DNA of 64,000 nucleotides, from assembly GCA_036268485.1 (NCBI GenBank), contig DATAUC010000067.1, forward strand, positions 1-64,000. Reading direction: 5' to 3'. A model generated the notes under the pieces. It worked only from the letters and a program-made list of their open reading frames with translations, had not been told where the DNA came from and did no database searches. Both the position numbers and the translations under genes were made by a program. Below, one piece after another: positions 52,287 to 60,623 of this stretch. The DNA is from Bog-473 sp036268485 (GTDB lineage Bacteria > Actinomycetota > Acidimicrobiia > Acidimicrobiales > RAAP-2). The first letter of the stretch is position 1, and every line of letters starts with the position of its first letter.

Positions 52287-53819
52287 GTGCCCTGCGTGAC
52301 GGCCCGACTCCGTGCCACGTGGCATCCCGACCAGGCTCAGGCCTACGAGGAACCTGGAGGCCCGTGGCAGGCACCCACGCTCGACGCACTCATTTCCGAC
52401 CATGGAGGCGACGTCGTCGACGGCGCCACCAGGCTCACGGCTGACGAGACGGAGTCGTTGGTGGCTCAGGTGGCCGGTGGCCTGCGCTCCCGGGGCGTCC
52501 GCGCCGGTGACGCCGTGGCCTGGCAGGTCCCCAACAGCCTGGCCGCCATCGTCCTGGCCCGGGCCTGCTGGCGCATCGGCGCCGTGGCCTCCCCCGTACT
52601 GCACTCCTTCGGCCCGGCGGAAATTGCTGCCGCGCTGGGACAGATTGATCCAGCCCTCACGCTCGACCTCGACACCAGCGTGATCTCGGGCCCGCAGGCT
52701 CTCGCCGACCAGTTGGGGGGCGATCCCGTGCCCGCCAAGAGTGCGGACACCAGACCGGCCGACGTGGCGCTGGTCCTCTTCACGTCGGGTTCAACCGGAA
52801 CGCCCAAGGCGGTGTTGCACACGCACCGGGGCCTGAGTTGGAAAGCCTCGCTCATGGCGCAGGTCCACGGGCTGGGCCGCCAAGACGCCGTCTTGATGCC
52901 GGCGCCCATGGCCCACATCTCGGGCATGCTCAACGGGATCCTCGTCCCCGGTGCCGCCGCCTTCAAGGTGGTGGTGGTCCGCCGCTTCGACGCCGAGGAA
53001 GCGCTGACGCTGGTCGAGCAGGAGCGGATCAGTTTCCTGGCCGGTCCGCCGACATTCTTCGTCGCCATGGCCTCGGCCCTCCACGCGCGATCCGAACCCA
53101 CCGACGTCTCCTCCATCCGACTCATCTCGAGTGGTGGGGCCTCCGTCACACCGGCCTTCATCGAGGACACGGCCCGCACATTCTCGTGCCGGGTCAAGCG
53201 CACGTACGGCTCGACCGAAGCGCCCACGGTGACCACAAGCACCGATAGCGACCCCTTTGAGATGGCCCGTGACACCGACGGTCGCGCCGTCGGCCTGGTC
53301 GAACTCCTCGTGGTCGACCCCGAGACCGGAGCATCGCTCCCCACCGGCAGCCGAGGCGAACTCTGGGTCCGTGGTCCCGAGATGTTCGCCGGCTACGCGG
53401 ACCAGGCGCAGACCGACGCTGTTATCGCTCCGGGCGGCTGGTTCCGCACCGGCGACCTGGCCACCGTGGACGATCAGGGTTGGCTCTGCATTGTGGGCCG
53501 GCTCAAGGACATCATCATTCGGGGCGGCGAAAACATCTCGGCCTCCGAACTTGAAGCTGCGCTCGAAGCGCATCCGTCCGTGCGCCAGGCCGTGGCGGTC
53601 GGCTTCCCTGATCCGCTCATGGGAGAGCGCGTGGCCGCCTTCGTCGTGAGTACCGATGTCTTCGACCTGCCCGAATGTCAGCGCTGGTTCGCCAGCCGTG
53701 GCCTGGCCAAGTTCAAAACTCCCGAGCGCGTGACGCAACTGGACGAACTGCCACTTCTGGGCTCGGGCAAACCCGACCGGGCCGAGCTACGCCGTCGCGC
53801 TGCCGTCGCCTCAGGGTGA
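52287..53819 (+). CDS. Acyl-CoA synthetase (AMP-dependent, ANL superfamily)
   Basis: A 510-residue enzyme that forms acyl-AMP, then acyl-CoA. The ATP loop FTSGSTGTPKAV, YGSTEAPTV, GWFRTGDLATV, GRLKDIIIRGGENI and the A10 Lys in GSGKPDR are intact. The chain-length preference is unknown. The GTG at 52287 has GGAGG ten bases upstream; a GTG at 52296 is the alternative. It probably supplies the CoA ester for the neighbouring dehydrogenases. Confidence 0.92.
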   Translation: MPCVTARLRATWHPDQAQAYEEPGGPWQAPTLDALISDHGGDVVDGATRLTADETESLVAQVAGGLRSRGVRAGDAVAWQVPNSLAAIVLARACWRIGAVASPVLHSFGPAEIAAALGQIDPALTLDLDTSVISGPQALADQLGGDPVPAKSADTRPADVALVLFTSGSTGTPKAVLHTHRGLSWKASLMAQVHGLGRQDAVLMPAPMAHISGMLNGILVPGAAAFKVVVVRRFDAEEALTLVEQERISFLAGPPTFFVAMASALHARSEPTDVSSIRLISSGGASVTPAFIEDTARTFSCRVKRTYGSTEAPTVTTSTDSDPFEMARDTDGRAVGLVELLVVDPETGASLPTGSRGELWVRGPEMFAGYADQAQTDAVIAPGGWFRTGDLATVDDQGWLCIVGRLKDIIIRGGENISASELEAALEAHPSVRQAVAVGFPDPLMGERVAAFVVSTDVFDLPECQRWFASRGLAKFKTPERVTQLDELPLLGSGKPDRAELRRRAAVASG

Positions 53820-53878
53820 CGAGGTCAGGTCGAAACTGCCGGTCGAGACGGCCGGGTCGGCACGGTTAGCGTGACACC

Positions 53879-54475
53879 GTGAGACGGAACCTGATTCCCC
53901 AAGCGCTCCTGGCGCTTCTCACCGTGCTCACCATCGGCGCTGTGGTGCTGTCGGTGCGTGCGGTACCCGATGCGGCGACCGAGGCGGTGCACAGTGCCAC
54001 GGCGGCTACCTTCGGCTCACCGGCGGGCTCACACTCAGTGTCGCTCACCCTCGAGAGCAACGTCTCGGCCGGACAGGGCGCCGGCACCCTGACGCAGATC
54101 CTGCGGATCACCTACGTGGCCCCTGACACGATGACCGTGTATCGAGCCAGCGCCCCGGCCGCGAACCTTGGCCCTGTCGCGGCTTCGAAGATTGCCGGGA
54201 CGTTGAAAGGCTATGCCGCCGTCACCGGCGGGCCGACCCCGTGGACCGGCACCGGCTCGCAGTTCAGGCGCACCGAATCGCTCGCCCCCTTCTCACTCCG
54301 GGTCTACCAAAAGAAGGCGCTCCCGGGCACGGTGACCGAATCGGTGACCGTGAAGGACGGCTATCTCGTGTCCATTCATTTCACCGTTGTCGTAGACAAC
54401 CAGAACTCGGCCGTGGGCGAGACCTACCGCATCATCAGTATCGGCGGGAAGCCTGTCGCCGCGGTTGCTCCCTAG
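53879..54475 (+). CDS. Exported protein of unknown family
   Basis: A 198-residue protein with one N-terminal hydrophobic segment (ALLALLTVLTIGAVVLSVRA) and a beta-rich remainder (SLTLESNVSAG, LRITYVAPDTMTVYRA, GTVTESVTVKDG). It has no cysteine and no known motif. It could be a membrane-anchored extracytoplasmic domain of the LppX/LolA type, but the match is too weak to claim. GTG start at 53879, and its stop is two bases from the convergent ACAD. Confidence 0.6.
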   Translation: MRRNLIPQALLALLTVLTIGAVVLSVRAVPDAATEAVHSATAATFGSPAGSHSVSLTLESNVSAGQGAGTLTQILRITYVAPDTMTVYRASAPAANLGPVAASKIAGTLKGYAAVTGGPTPWTGTGSQFRRTESLAPFSLRVYQKKALPGTVTESVTVKDGYLVSIHFTVVVDNQNSAVGETYRIISIGGKPVAAVAP

Positions 54476-54477
54476 CG

Positions 54478-55638
54478 TCAGGCGATTCCCGCACCGCTGG
54501 CCAGGCGGGCGTGCAGCAGCCCGGCAATGCGATCCCGGTGGAACGCGGCGTCCCCGAAGCTGACCTGATCCAACTGGGCCCGCTTGACGAAGAGATGCAT
54601 GTCGTGCTCCCAGGTAAAGCCGATCCCCCCATGCGCCTGCAGTCCACTGCCCATGACGCGGCGGGAAGCGTCGCTGCACCACGCCTTGGCCATGCTGGCG
54701 GCCAGTGAACGCTCACCATCGTCGGCGGCGGCACACCAGGCGGCGTAGTACACGGTGGAACGCATGCCCTCCACATCCACCAGGGCATCAGCCAACATGT
54801 GCTTGATGGCCTGGAAGCTGCCGATGGGCTTGGCGAACTGCACCCGGTCCTTGGCGTACTCCACCGTCATGGCGAGCACCCGATCAGCGCCGCCCAGCAT
54901 TTCGGCCGAGACGCCCGTCACGGCGCGGTCGAGCAGCAAAGAAGCCGCAGCGGCTCCCCCGATCCGCAGTGCCGGCGTCGCCGCCAGGTCGAGGGTGCCC
55001 AACTCCCGGGTGCGGTCCATGATCGACAGCGCTTGCGGACGGCCTACGGCAACGAGATCGATGGCATAGACCGCGTCCGGGGCGACGATGACGGCCACAT
55101 CGGCCGAGGGCGCGTACAGGACGGGGCCGAGGCGTCCGCTGAGCTCGACGGTGTCACCGGCACCAGCCACCGACAACGAGGTCCCATCGGGCACAAGGGC
55201 CACGCAACCAACCGCCCCACCTTCGGCCAGCTGTTCGCGCCACGACGACGTCTGGTCGTGGGCCGCCCCTTCGGGGTGACGCAGGGCACCGAGGACCAGG
55301 ATGGTGGAGAGGAAGGGTGCCGCCACCAGGCGACGACCCAACTGCTCGCACAGGACGGCGATCTCGACCATCCCGAGGCCCAGACCACCCTCTTCCTCGG
55401 GCACTTCGAGTGCCAGCCAACCCTGCTCGGCCATGTGCGACCACGCCACGCGGTCATAGCCCTGCGGCGCCGAATCGGGCGATACTGCTTCGGCTGCGAC
55501 CTGCTTGCCGGGCAGCGTGCCGACGATGGCTCCGGTGCCCACACGGGCCCGCAAGGCGTCATGGTCGGCGTAGCGGTCGAGGAGCGCGCCGGCGGCCTCC
55601 CGCAGGGCCTCCTGGTCGGCTGAGAGGTCGAAGTCCAC
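54478..55638 (-). CDS. Acyl-CoA dehydrogenase (FadE-like, beta type)
   Basis: A 386-residue member of the second subunit type. VDFDLSADQEALREAAGALL at the start and HGGIGFTWEHDMHLFVKRAQ at the end are the hallmarks of partners in mycobacterial alpha2beta2 FadE enzymes. The mid-domain Gly/Ala region is divergent. It is divergently transcribed from the alpha-type ACAD at 55712. The GTG at 55638 is preferred because the upstream ATG at 55668 lies inside the inverted repeat. Confidence 0.88.
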   Translation of the reverse strand: MDFDLSADQEALREAAGALLDRYADHDALRARVGTGAIVGTLPGKQVAAEAVSPDSAPQGYDRVAWSHMAEQGWLALEVPEEEGGLGLGMVEIAVLCEQLGRRLVAAPFLSTILVLGALRHPEGAAHDQTSSWREQLAEGGAVGCVALVPDGTSLSVAGAGDTVELSGRLGPVLYAPSADVAVIVAPDAVYAIDLVAVGRPQALSIMDRTRELGTLDLAATPALRIGGAAAASLLLDRAVTGVSAEMLGGADRVLAMTVEYAKDRVQFAKPIGSFQAIKHMLADALVDVEGMRSTVYYAAWCAAADDGERSLAASMAKAWCSDASRRVMGSGLQAHGGIGFTWEHDMHLFVKRAQLDQVSFGDAAFHRDRIAGLLHARLASGAGIA

Positions 55639-55662
55639 GGCGGCACACTCTACGGCTTTCCC

Positions 55663-55676
55663 TGACATGGGTGTCA
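55663..55676. promoter_or_regulatory. TGAC-N6-GTCA inverted repeat, ACAD/ACAD promoter
   Basis: TGACATGGGTGTCA has arms TGACAT and GTGTCA that match at five of six positions. It lies 25 bp from the beta-type ACAD start and 36 bp from the alpha-type ACAD start, in their shared divergent region. Confidence 0.55.
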
Positions 55677-55711
55677 CCCAATTCGAGCGCCTGTGCCATG
55701 CTGGGCGGCCC

Positions 55712-56890
55712 ATGAATCTGCGCACCACGGTGGAGCAAGAGGCCCTGCGGGATGAATTCCGGGCCTGGCTCAAGGAACACCTGCCGTGGCCTTACGGGGA
55801 GGGCCTGCCCCCGCGTTTCGACGACCTGGGGGAAGCGGTCGCCTTTGGTCGACAGTGGCAGGCCAAGCTGGCAGCGGGCCGCTGGGTCGGCATTACCTGG
55901 CCCGAGGACGTCGGAGGACGAGGCCTCGGGGCCCTCGAAAATTACGTGGTGATTGAAGAGTTGGCCCGAGCCAGGGCGCCGGAGCTGGTGGGCCGGATCG
56001 GCATCAACCTGGTCGGACCGACACTCATGGCGCACGGCACAGAGGCGCAGCGCCATCAGTTTCTCCCCTCCATCCTGTCGGCGGCAGAAATGTGGTGCCA
56101 GCTCTTCAGCGAACCCGACGCCGGGAGCGACCTGGCCTCGCTCACCACCAAGGCGGTGCCGGTCGAGGGTGGGTACCGGGTGACTGGGCGCAAGGTATGG
56201 ACCTCCTACGCGCAGTTCGCCAACTGGGGTCTCTGCCTGGCCCGCTCCGACCCCAACGCTCCAAAACGCCAACAGGGGATCACCGCGCTGGTCATCGACA
56301 TGCAGGCCGACGGCGTCGCCGTGCACCCCTTGGTGCAATCGACCGGGGAAGCCGAGTTCAATGAAGTCGAATTGACCGACGTCTTCGTACCCGACGCGCA
56401 ACGGGTGGGGCCCGAAGGTGCCGGTTGGTCGGTAGCCGGATCGACCCTGGCGCACGAACGGGGCGTGAACCCCCGCCAGTTGGTCATCCACTCACAATTA
56501 ATTGAGGAACTGCTTCGCCTGGCCGACGCCAATGGAAGCTTCGACAACTGGCGGCTGCGCCAAAAGCTGGCCCAGGCCGCCACCGAAGTGCGCTTGTTCC
56601 AACTGCACAACTGGCGCTCCTTGACCCGCCTCTCCAAGGGCGAGGCCCCGGGCCCTGAAGGGAGCGCGCTCAAGCTGTACTGGAGCGAGATGTCCAAGCG
56701 TCTCCATCAGACGGCCATGGACGTCCTCGGTCCTGATTCGCCCTTGTGGCATGGAGCACCCGACAATCCCGCTGACGGCGCCTGGCAACGGTCATGGCTC
56801 TACTACCAGGCCTCATCGATCTTCGCGGGCACCAACGAGATTCAACGGACACTGGTCGGCGAGCGCGTCCTCGGTCTGCCTCGGGACTGA
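55712..56890 (+). CDS. Acyl-CoA dehydrogenase (FadE-like, alpha type)
   Basis: A 392-residue ACAD: WCQLFSEPDAGSDLASLTTK, then GRKVWTSYAQFANWG for FAD contact, and ending IFAGTNEIQRTLVGERVLGL. The catalytic Glu of YEGT enzymes is Ala here. It is strongly similar to the 51088-52230 protein. ATG at 55712; the frame is open to 55667 through the operator. It heads a plus-strand unit with enoyl-CoA hydratase and a CoA-transferase. Confidence 0.92.
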   Translation: MNLRTTVEQEALRDEFRAWLKEHLPWPYGEGLPPRFDDLGEAVAFGRQWQAKLAAGRWVGITWPEDVGGRGLGALENYVVIEELARARAPELVGRIGINLVGPTLMAHGTEAQRHQFLPSILSAAEMWCQLFSEPDAGSDLASLTTKAVPVEGGYRVTGRKVWTSYAQFANWGLCLARSDPNAPKRQQGITALVIDMQADGVAVHPLVQSTGEAEFNEVELTDVFVPDAQRVGPEGAGWSVAGSTLAHERGVNPRQLVIHSQLIEELLRLADANGSFDNWRLRQKLAQAATEVRLFQLHNWRSLTRLSKGEAPGPEGSALKLYWSEMSKRLHQTAMDVLGPDSPLWHGAPDNPADGAWQRSWLYYQASSIFAGTNEIQRTLVGERVLGLPRD

Positions 56891-56934
56891 CCGGGATCAC
56901 CCTTGCCCCGTGGCAATGCGAGAGGATGAGCACC

Positions 56935-57780
56935 ATGGCTGACAATTTCACGACGATCCGATACGAGCCCGACGGCGCCGTGGCCACCATCACGATGAAC
57001 CGGCCCGAGATGGCCAACGCACAGGACAGCACGCTGATCAACGAGCTCGATACCGCCTTCGACCGAGCTGACGCCGACGACGCGGTGCGCGTCGTGATCC
57101 TGGCCGGAGCCGGCAAGCACTTCTCATCCGGCCACGACCTCAAGGCCATTGTGGGCGACGGCCCCAAGGACGAATGGGTGCAGATGCGCGAGACCCCTGA
57201 GGGCAAGTTCCACCACGAAAAGACGATGTACTACGAGCGGTGCCTGCGCATTCATGACTTTCGCAAGCCGACCATCGCCGCCGTGCAGGGCAGCTGCGTG
57301 GCAGCGGGACTCATGTTGGCCACCATGTGCGATCTGATCGTGGCAGCCGACGACGCCGTCTTCTCCAACCCGGTGCTCCGCCTCTCCGGCGCCGGCGTCG
57401 AACTCCTGGTCGAACCGTGGGAGATCGGCATCCGCAAGGCCAAGGAATTTCTCCTCACTGGTGACACCATCGATGCCCAGGAGGCGTGGCGGCTCGGCCT
57501 GGTCAATCGGGTCGTTCCCCGGGACGAACTTACGTCACGCACAAGAGAGATGGCGGACCGCATCGCCTTGGTGCCACCGATCACTGCTCAGACGGTCAAG
57601 GATTCCATCAATCACACGGCCGAGCTGATGGGGAAGAAGGACGCTTTCAAGTACCACTTCATGGCCCACCATTGGGTCCACAACACCTCGACCGCGCTCA
57701 ACGCGTTGGCCGCCCGCCAGGAGAAAGGCTCCATGAAGGAAGTCTTCGCTGAGCGCGACAAGGGGGATGTCACCACGTGA
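56935..57780 (+). CDS. Enoyl-CoA hydratase/isomerase family protein
   Basis: A 281-residue crotonase-fold protein. HFSSGHDLKAI and GSCVAAGLMLATMCDLI give the two oxyanion-hole loops. The catalytic Glu pair is not clear, since the second loop reads SGAGVELLVEPWEIG, so it could be a hydratase, isomerase or hydrolase. ATG at 56935 has AGAGG nine bases before; the ATG at 56926 is too close to that site. Coupled to the CoA-transferase by a GTGA overlap. Confidence 0.88.
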   Translation: MADNFTTIRYEPDGAVATITMNRPEMANAQDSTLINELDTAFDRADADDAVRVVILAGAGKHFSSGHDLKAIVGDGPKDEWVQMRETPEGKFHHEKTMYYERCLRIHDFRKPTIAAVQGSCVAAGLMLATMCDLIVAADDAVFSNPVLRLSGAGVELLVEPWEIGIRKAKEFLLTGDTIDAQEAWRLGLVNRVVPRDELTSRTREMADRIALVPPITAQTVKDSINHTAELMGKKDAFKYHFMAHHWVHNTSTALNALAARQEKGSMKEVFAERDKGDVTT

Positions 57781-58991
57781 GCGGTCCACTGTCGGGGATC
57801 CGCGTCATCGATGTTGGAACCCGCATTTCAGCCCCTTTCTGTGCCGGCCTGCTCGGCGAGTTGGGCGCCGACGTCATAAAGGTTGAGCTACCGGGCCAGG
57901 GTGACTTCATGCGGTCGATGGGGCCGTTCGTCCCGGTCGAGGGCGAAGCCGACTATTCGCTCTCGTGGTCGGTGGAAGGCCGTGGTCGACGCGGTGTGAC
58001 CTGTGATCTGCGTCACCCCGAAGGCAAGGAACTCTTCAAACGGCTGACCGCCAAGGCCGACGTGGTCTGCGAGAACTTCCGGCCCGGCACCATGGAGAAG
58101 TGGGGACTCGGTCCGGACGATCTGGCCTCCGACCTCGTCTACGTGCGTATCAGCGTGTTCGGCCAGACGGGACCGTACGCACCCCGGCCCGGCCTCGACC
58201 GCCTGGGCATCGCGTTCGGCGGACTCCTGCATCTGACCGGGGATCCGGATCGACCTCCGGTCCGGCCCGGCGTGACCGTCTCGGACTACCTGACCGGGGT
58301 CTTCGCCGCCTTCGCCGCCGTCTCTGCGCTCTACGGGCGAGATAAGGGGACGGCAGCAGGAGCCGAACGGCAAGGTGAGATCATCGATGCCCCCCTCTAC
58401 GGCGCCATCCTGCGCATTCTGGAATGGACGCTGGCCGGCTACGACCGTCTGGGCATCATCCGTCAACGCGAGGGCAACCGGCTGTCGCACTCGGCGCCAC
58501 TGGACAACTACCCCACGGCCGATGGCTTCTTCGTCTGCATCGTGGCCGGTTCCGATGCCAACTTCACACGGCTCTGTGGTGCCATGGGCCAGCCCGAGCT
58601 GGCCACGGACCCCCGATTCGCCACATTGGCCGAACGGGCAGCGCGCGGTGACGAGATCAACGGCTTGGTCGCCCAATGGACGTCAACCCTGACGGCCGAT
58701 GCCATCACCGAGCGGTGCGTGGAACACGACGTCCCGATCGGCACGGCCTACAGCGCGGCCGACATCTTCAATGATCCCCATATGACGGCCCGCGGCGATC
58801 TCGTCGGCGTGGAGGATCCGGTGATCGGCACCGTGCGCCAGCAGGCTCCCTTTCCCCGTCTCTCCCGTCAGCCCACGCCGGTGCCCACCGGGGCGCCGAG
58901 ACTGGGCGAGCACAATGAAGAGGTGTGGTGTGACCTGGTCGGCTTGAGCAAGGACGAGTTGGCGGACCTCGTGGGCCGCCAGGTCATTTAG
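57777..58991 (+). CDS. Family III CoA-transferase (CaiB/BaiF type)
   Basis: A 404-residue enzyme that moves CoA between carboxylic acids. LSGIRVIDVGTRISAPFCAGLLGELGAD is the family start. The catalytic Asp expected after the Rossmann-like N-terminal half lies near PGLDRLGIAFGG. In this cluster it could recycle CoA from the pathway product. GTG start overlaps the hydratase stop; its stop overlaps that of the convergent CAP gene. Confidence 0.9.
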   Translation: MSGPLSGIRVIDVGTRISAPFCAGLLGELGADVIKVELPGQGDFMRSMGPFVPVEGEADYSLSWSVEGRGRRGVTCDLRHPEGKELFKRLTAKADVVCENFRPGTMEKWGLGPDDLASDLVYVRISVFGQTGPYAPRPGLDRLGIAFGGLLHLTGDPDRPPVRPGVTVSDYLTGVFAAFAAVSALYGRDKGTAAGAERQGEIIDAPLYGAILRILEWTLAGYDRLGIIRQREGNRLSHSAPLDNYPTADGFFVCIVAGSDANFTRLCGAMGQPELATDPRFATLAERAARGDEINGLVAQWTSTLTADAITERCVEHDVPIGTAYSAADIFNDPHMTARGDLVGVEDPVIGTVRQQAPFPRLSRQPTPVPTGAPRLGEHNEEVWCDLVGLSKDELADLVGRQVI

Positions 58992-60466
58992 CCGAGCAGG
59001 CGACCCAGGAAGCTGGCGCCCCCGAAGGTGAAGACGCCACCGTCGCCGGCCACCAGCCAGTAACCACCGTTGACCGCATCGAGCACCAGGCCGACAACCG
59101 CGGACACCAACGACTGGCCACCCAACGATCCGTTGAAGGCAGCATGACCGAAGGTGAAGACACCGCCGTCGGAGGCGTCAAACAGGTATCCCTGACCATT
59201 GGGCATAGCCGCCATCCCGACGATGGGCTTGACCAGCCGGAGGGCGCCGGTGCTCCCGAAGAAGGGCGCACCGAAACTGAAGATGCCGCCGTCGGATGCC
59301 ACCAGCCAGTAACCGTTGGTGGCATCGTCCAGTGCCATGCCGACGATCGGCTGATTGAGGGCCTTGCCACCCATGCTGCCCAGGAACCGAGCGTCACCGA
59401 AACTGAAGATGCCGCCGTCGGAGGCCACCATCCAATAGCCCCGGCCATCCGTGGTCGACGTCATTCCGACAATCGGCTTCACCAGGCGCAGGGCGCCGGT
59501 GCTGCCGAAAAATTGAGCGTCACCGAAACTGAAGATGCCGCCGTCGGAAGCCACCAGCCAGTAACCCTTCCCATCCGGCGTAGCCGCGATGCCGACGATC
59601 GGCCTGTTCAACTGGCCCGAAAGTGATCCGTAGTTGACTGCCTTCCCGAAGGCGGCCACGACACCATTCGACTCGGCCTCCCAATAGCCCTGGCCACTCG
59701 ACTGCGTCGCCATGCCGATCACATGCGGCGACGCGATCGATCCCAACACCTGACTCCACGACATGGTCCCGTCCGTCGGGGCGGCACCACACGTGCTCAT
59801 CAAGACCGCCGCCATGGATCCGCCCGAGTACCCCGTGGGCGCCCAGGCGGTGCCCATCACCAACGTGGCGGCGTGCGATCCACACGAACTGAACTGATGC
59901 AGGATGATGTCGCGGTGACCCCAACACTCGTCCAGTGAGAGGAGGCCGCAGGCGGCGTTCGAGGTTGAACCCAACAACCCGCCGTAGCCATCGTCGTACA
60001 TCCAGTAGTAGTCGGCCTCAAAGACGGAGCTGAGTCCGCCGGCCCAGATGGCTCCGCCCCATGCCACCGCTCCCCCGCCGGTCAGCGAAGGAGGGAATGA
60101 CGGGTCGGTGCCGATGTTGGCCCCGCCCTGCGCGTAGGAGTTGAGCTGCGAGGTGAGGTAGGTGATGGGCTGCAATCCACGATCGATCCGCTCTTCGTTC
60201 ACCAGGATGAAGATCTGCTCGGGTATGGGCAGGGCGGACACCGTTGCTTCGGACACCGACATGGGTCCGACACCTTCGGCGGCGCGGGCTGAGTTGATAG
60301 ACGCCAGGTAATCGCTACTGCTGGGCGCAATATTGCTCGGTGGATCTGAAGGAGGAAGGATCCCGGCGCCCCCGGCCGCCAACGACCAACTTGTGGTCGC
60401 CACCACACTGGTCACGATGGCACACAATGTCCATGCTGCCTTCCGTCCGCCGCCTCGGCAAAACAT
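58988..60466 (-). CDS. Secreted CAP-domain protein with a C-terminal repeat region
   Basis: A 492-residue exported protein: signal peptide (about 1-30), CAP/SCP-like domain (about 70-240, IFILVNEERIDRGLQPI, CWGHRDIILHQF), then six tandem repeats of 41-42 residues reading GYWLVASDGGIFSFGDA and PIVGM. The repeats resemble beta-propeller-like units seen in Acidimicrobiia exported proteins. CAP domains may bind lipids or act on peptides; only HRDII of the site is clear. ATG at 60466 has an AAGGAG site. Confidence 0.82.
   Translation of the reverse strand: MFCRGGGRKAAWTLCAIVTSVVATTSWSLAAGGAGILPPSDPPSNIAPSSSDYLASINSARAAEGVGPMSVSEATVSALPIPEQIFILVNEERIDRGLQPITYLTSQLNSYAQGGANIGTDPSFPPSLTGGGAVAWGGAIWAGGLSSVFEADYYWMYDDGYGGLLGSTSNAACGLLSLDECWGHRDIILHQFSSCGSHAATLVMGTAWAPTGYSGGSMAAVLMSTCGAAPTDGTMSWSQVLGSIASPHVIGMATQSSGQGYWEAESNGVVAAFGKAVNYGSLSGQLNRPIVGIAATPDGKGYWLVASDGGIFSFGDAQFFGSTGALRLVKPIVGMTSTTDGRGYWMVASDGGIFSFGDARFLGSMGGKALNQPIVGMALDDATNGYWLVASDGGIFSFGAPFFGSTGALRLVKPIVGMAAMPNGQGYLFDASDGGVFTFGHAAFNGSLGGQSLVSAVVGLVLDAVNGGYWLVAGDGGVFTFGGASFLGRLLG
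58991..59689 (-). repeat. Six tandem 41-42 residue repeats at the end of the CAP protein
   Basis: Units start at each GYW/GYL and end at a Gly/Lys/Arg near PIVGMx. The second and fourth are closest (both end GALRLVKPIVGM), and the last is truncated to 25 residues. Unit four lacks one residue. In DNA they form about 125-bp direct repeats that could recombine. Confidence 0.85.
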
Positions 60467-60623
60467 CCCCGCACTCCTTTATCCGTTCCTTGTGAGCTCA
60501 GGATATGGAGTTAAGAGCCAAATTCCAGGGGAAAAACGCTCAAATCCGACGTACAACCATTCTGCAACTCAGGCGCAAGCGACCTGCGACGTCACCCACA
60601 GAATTCGGCCCTTTTTCACAGAG

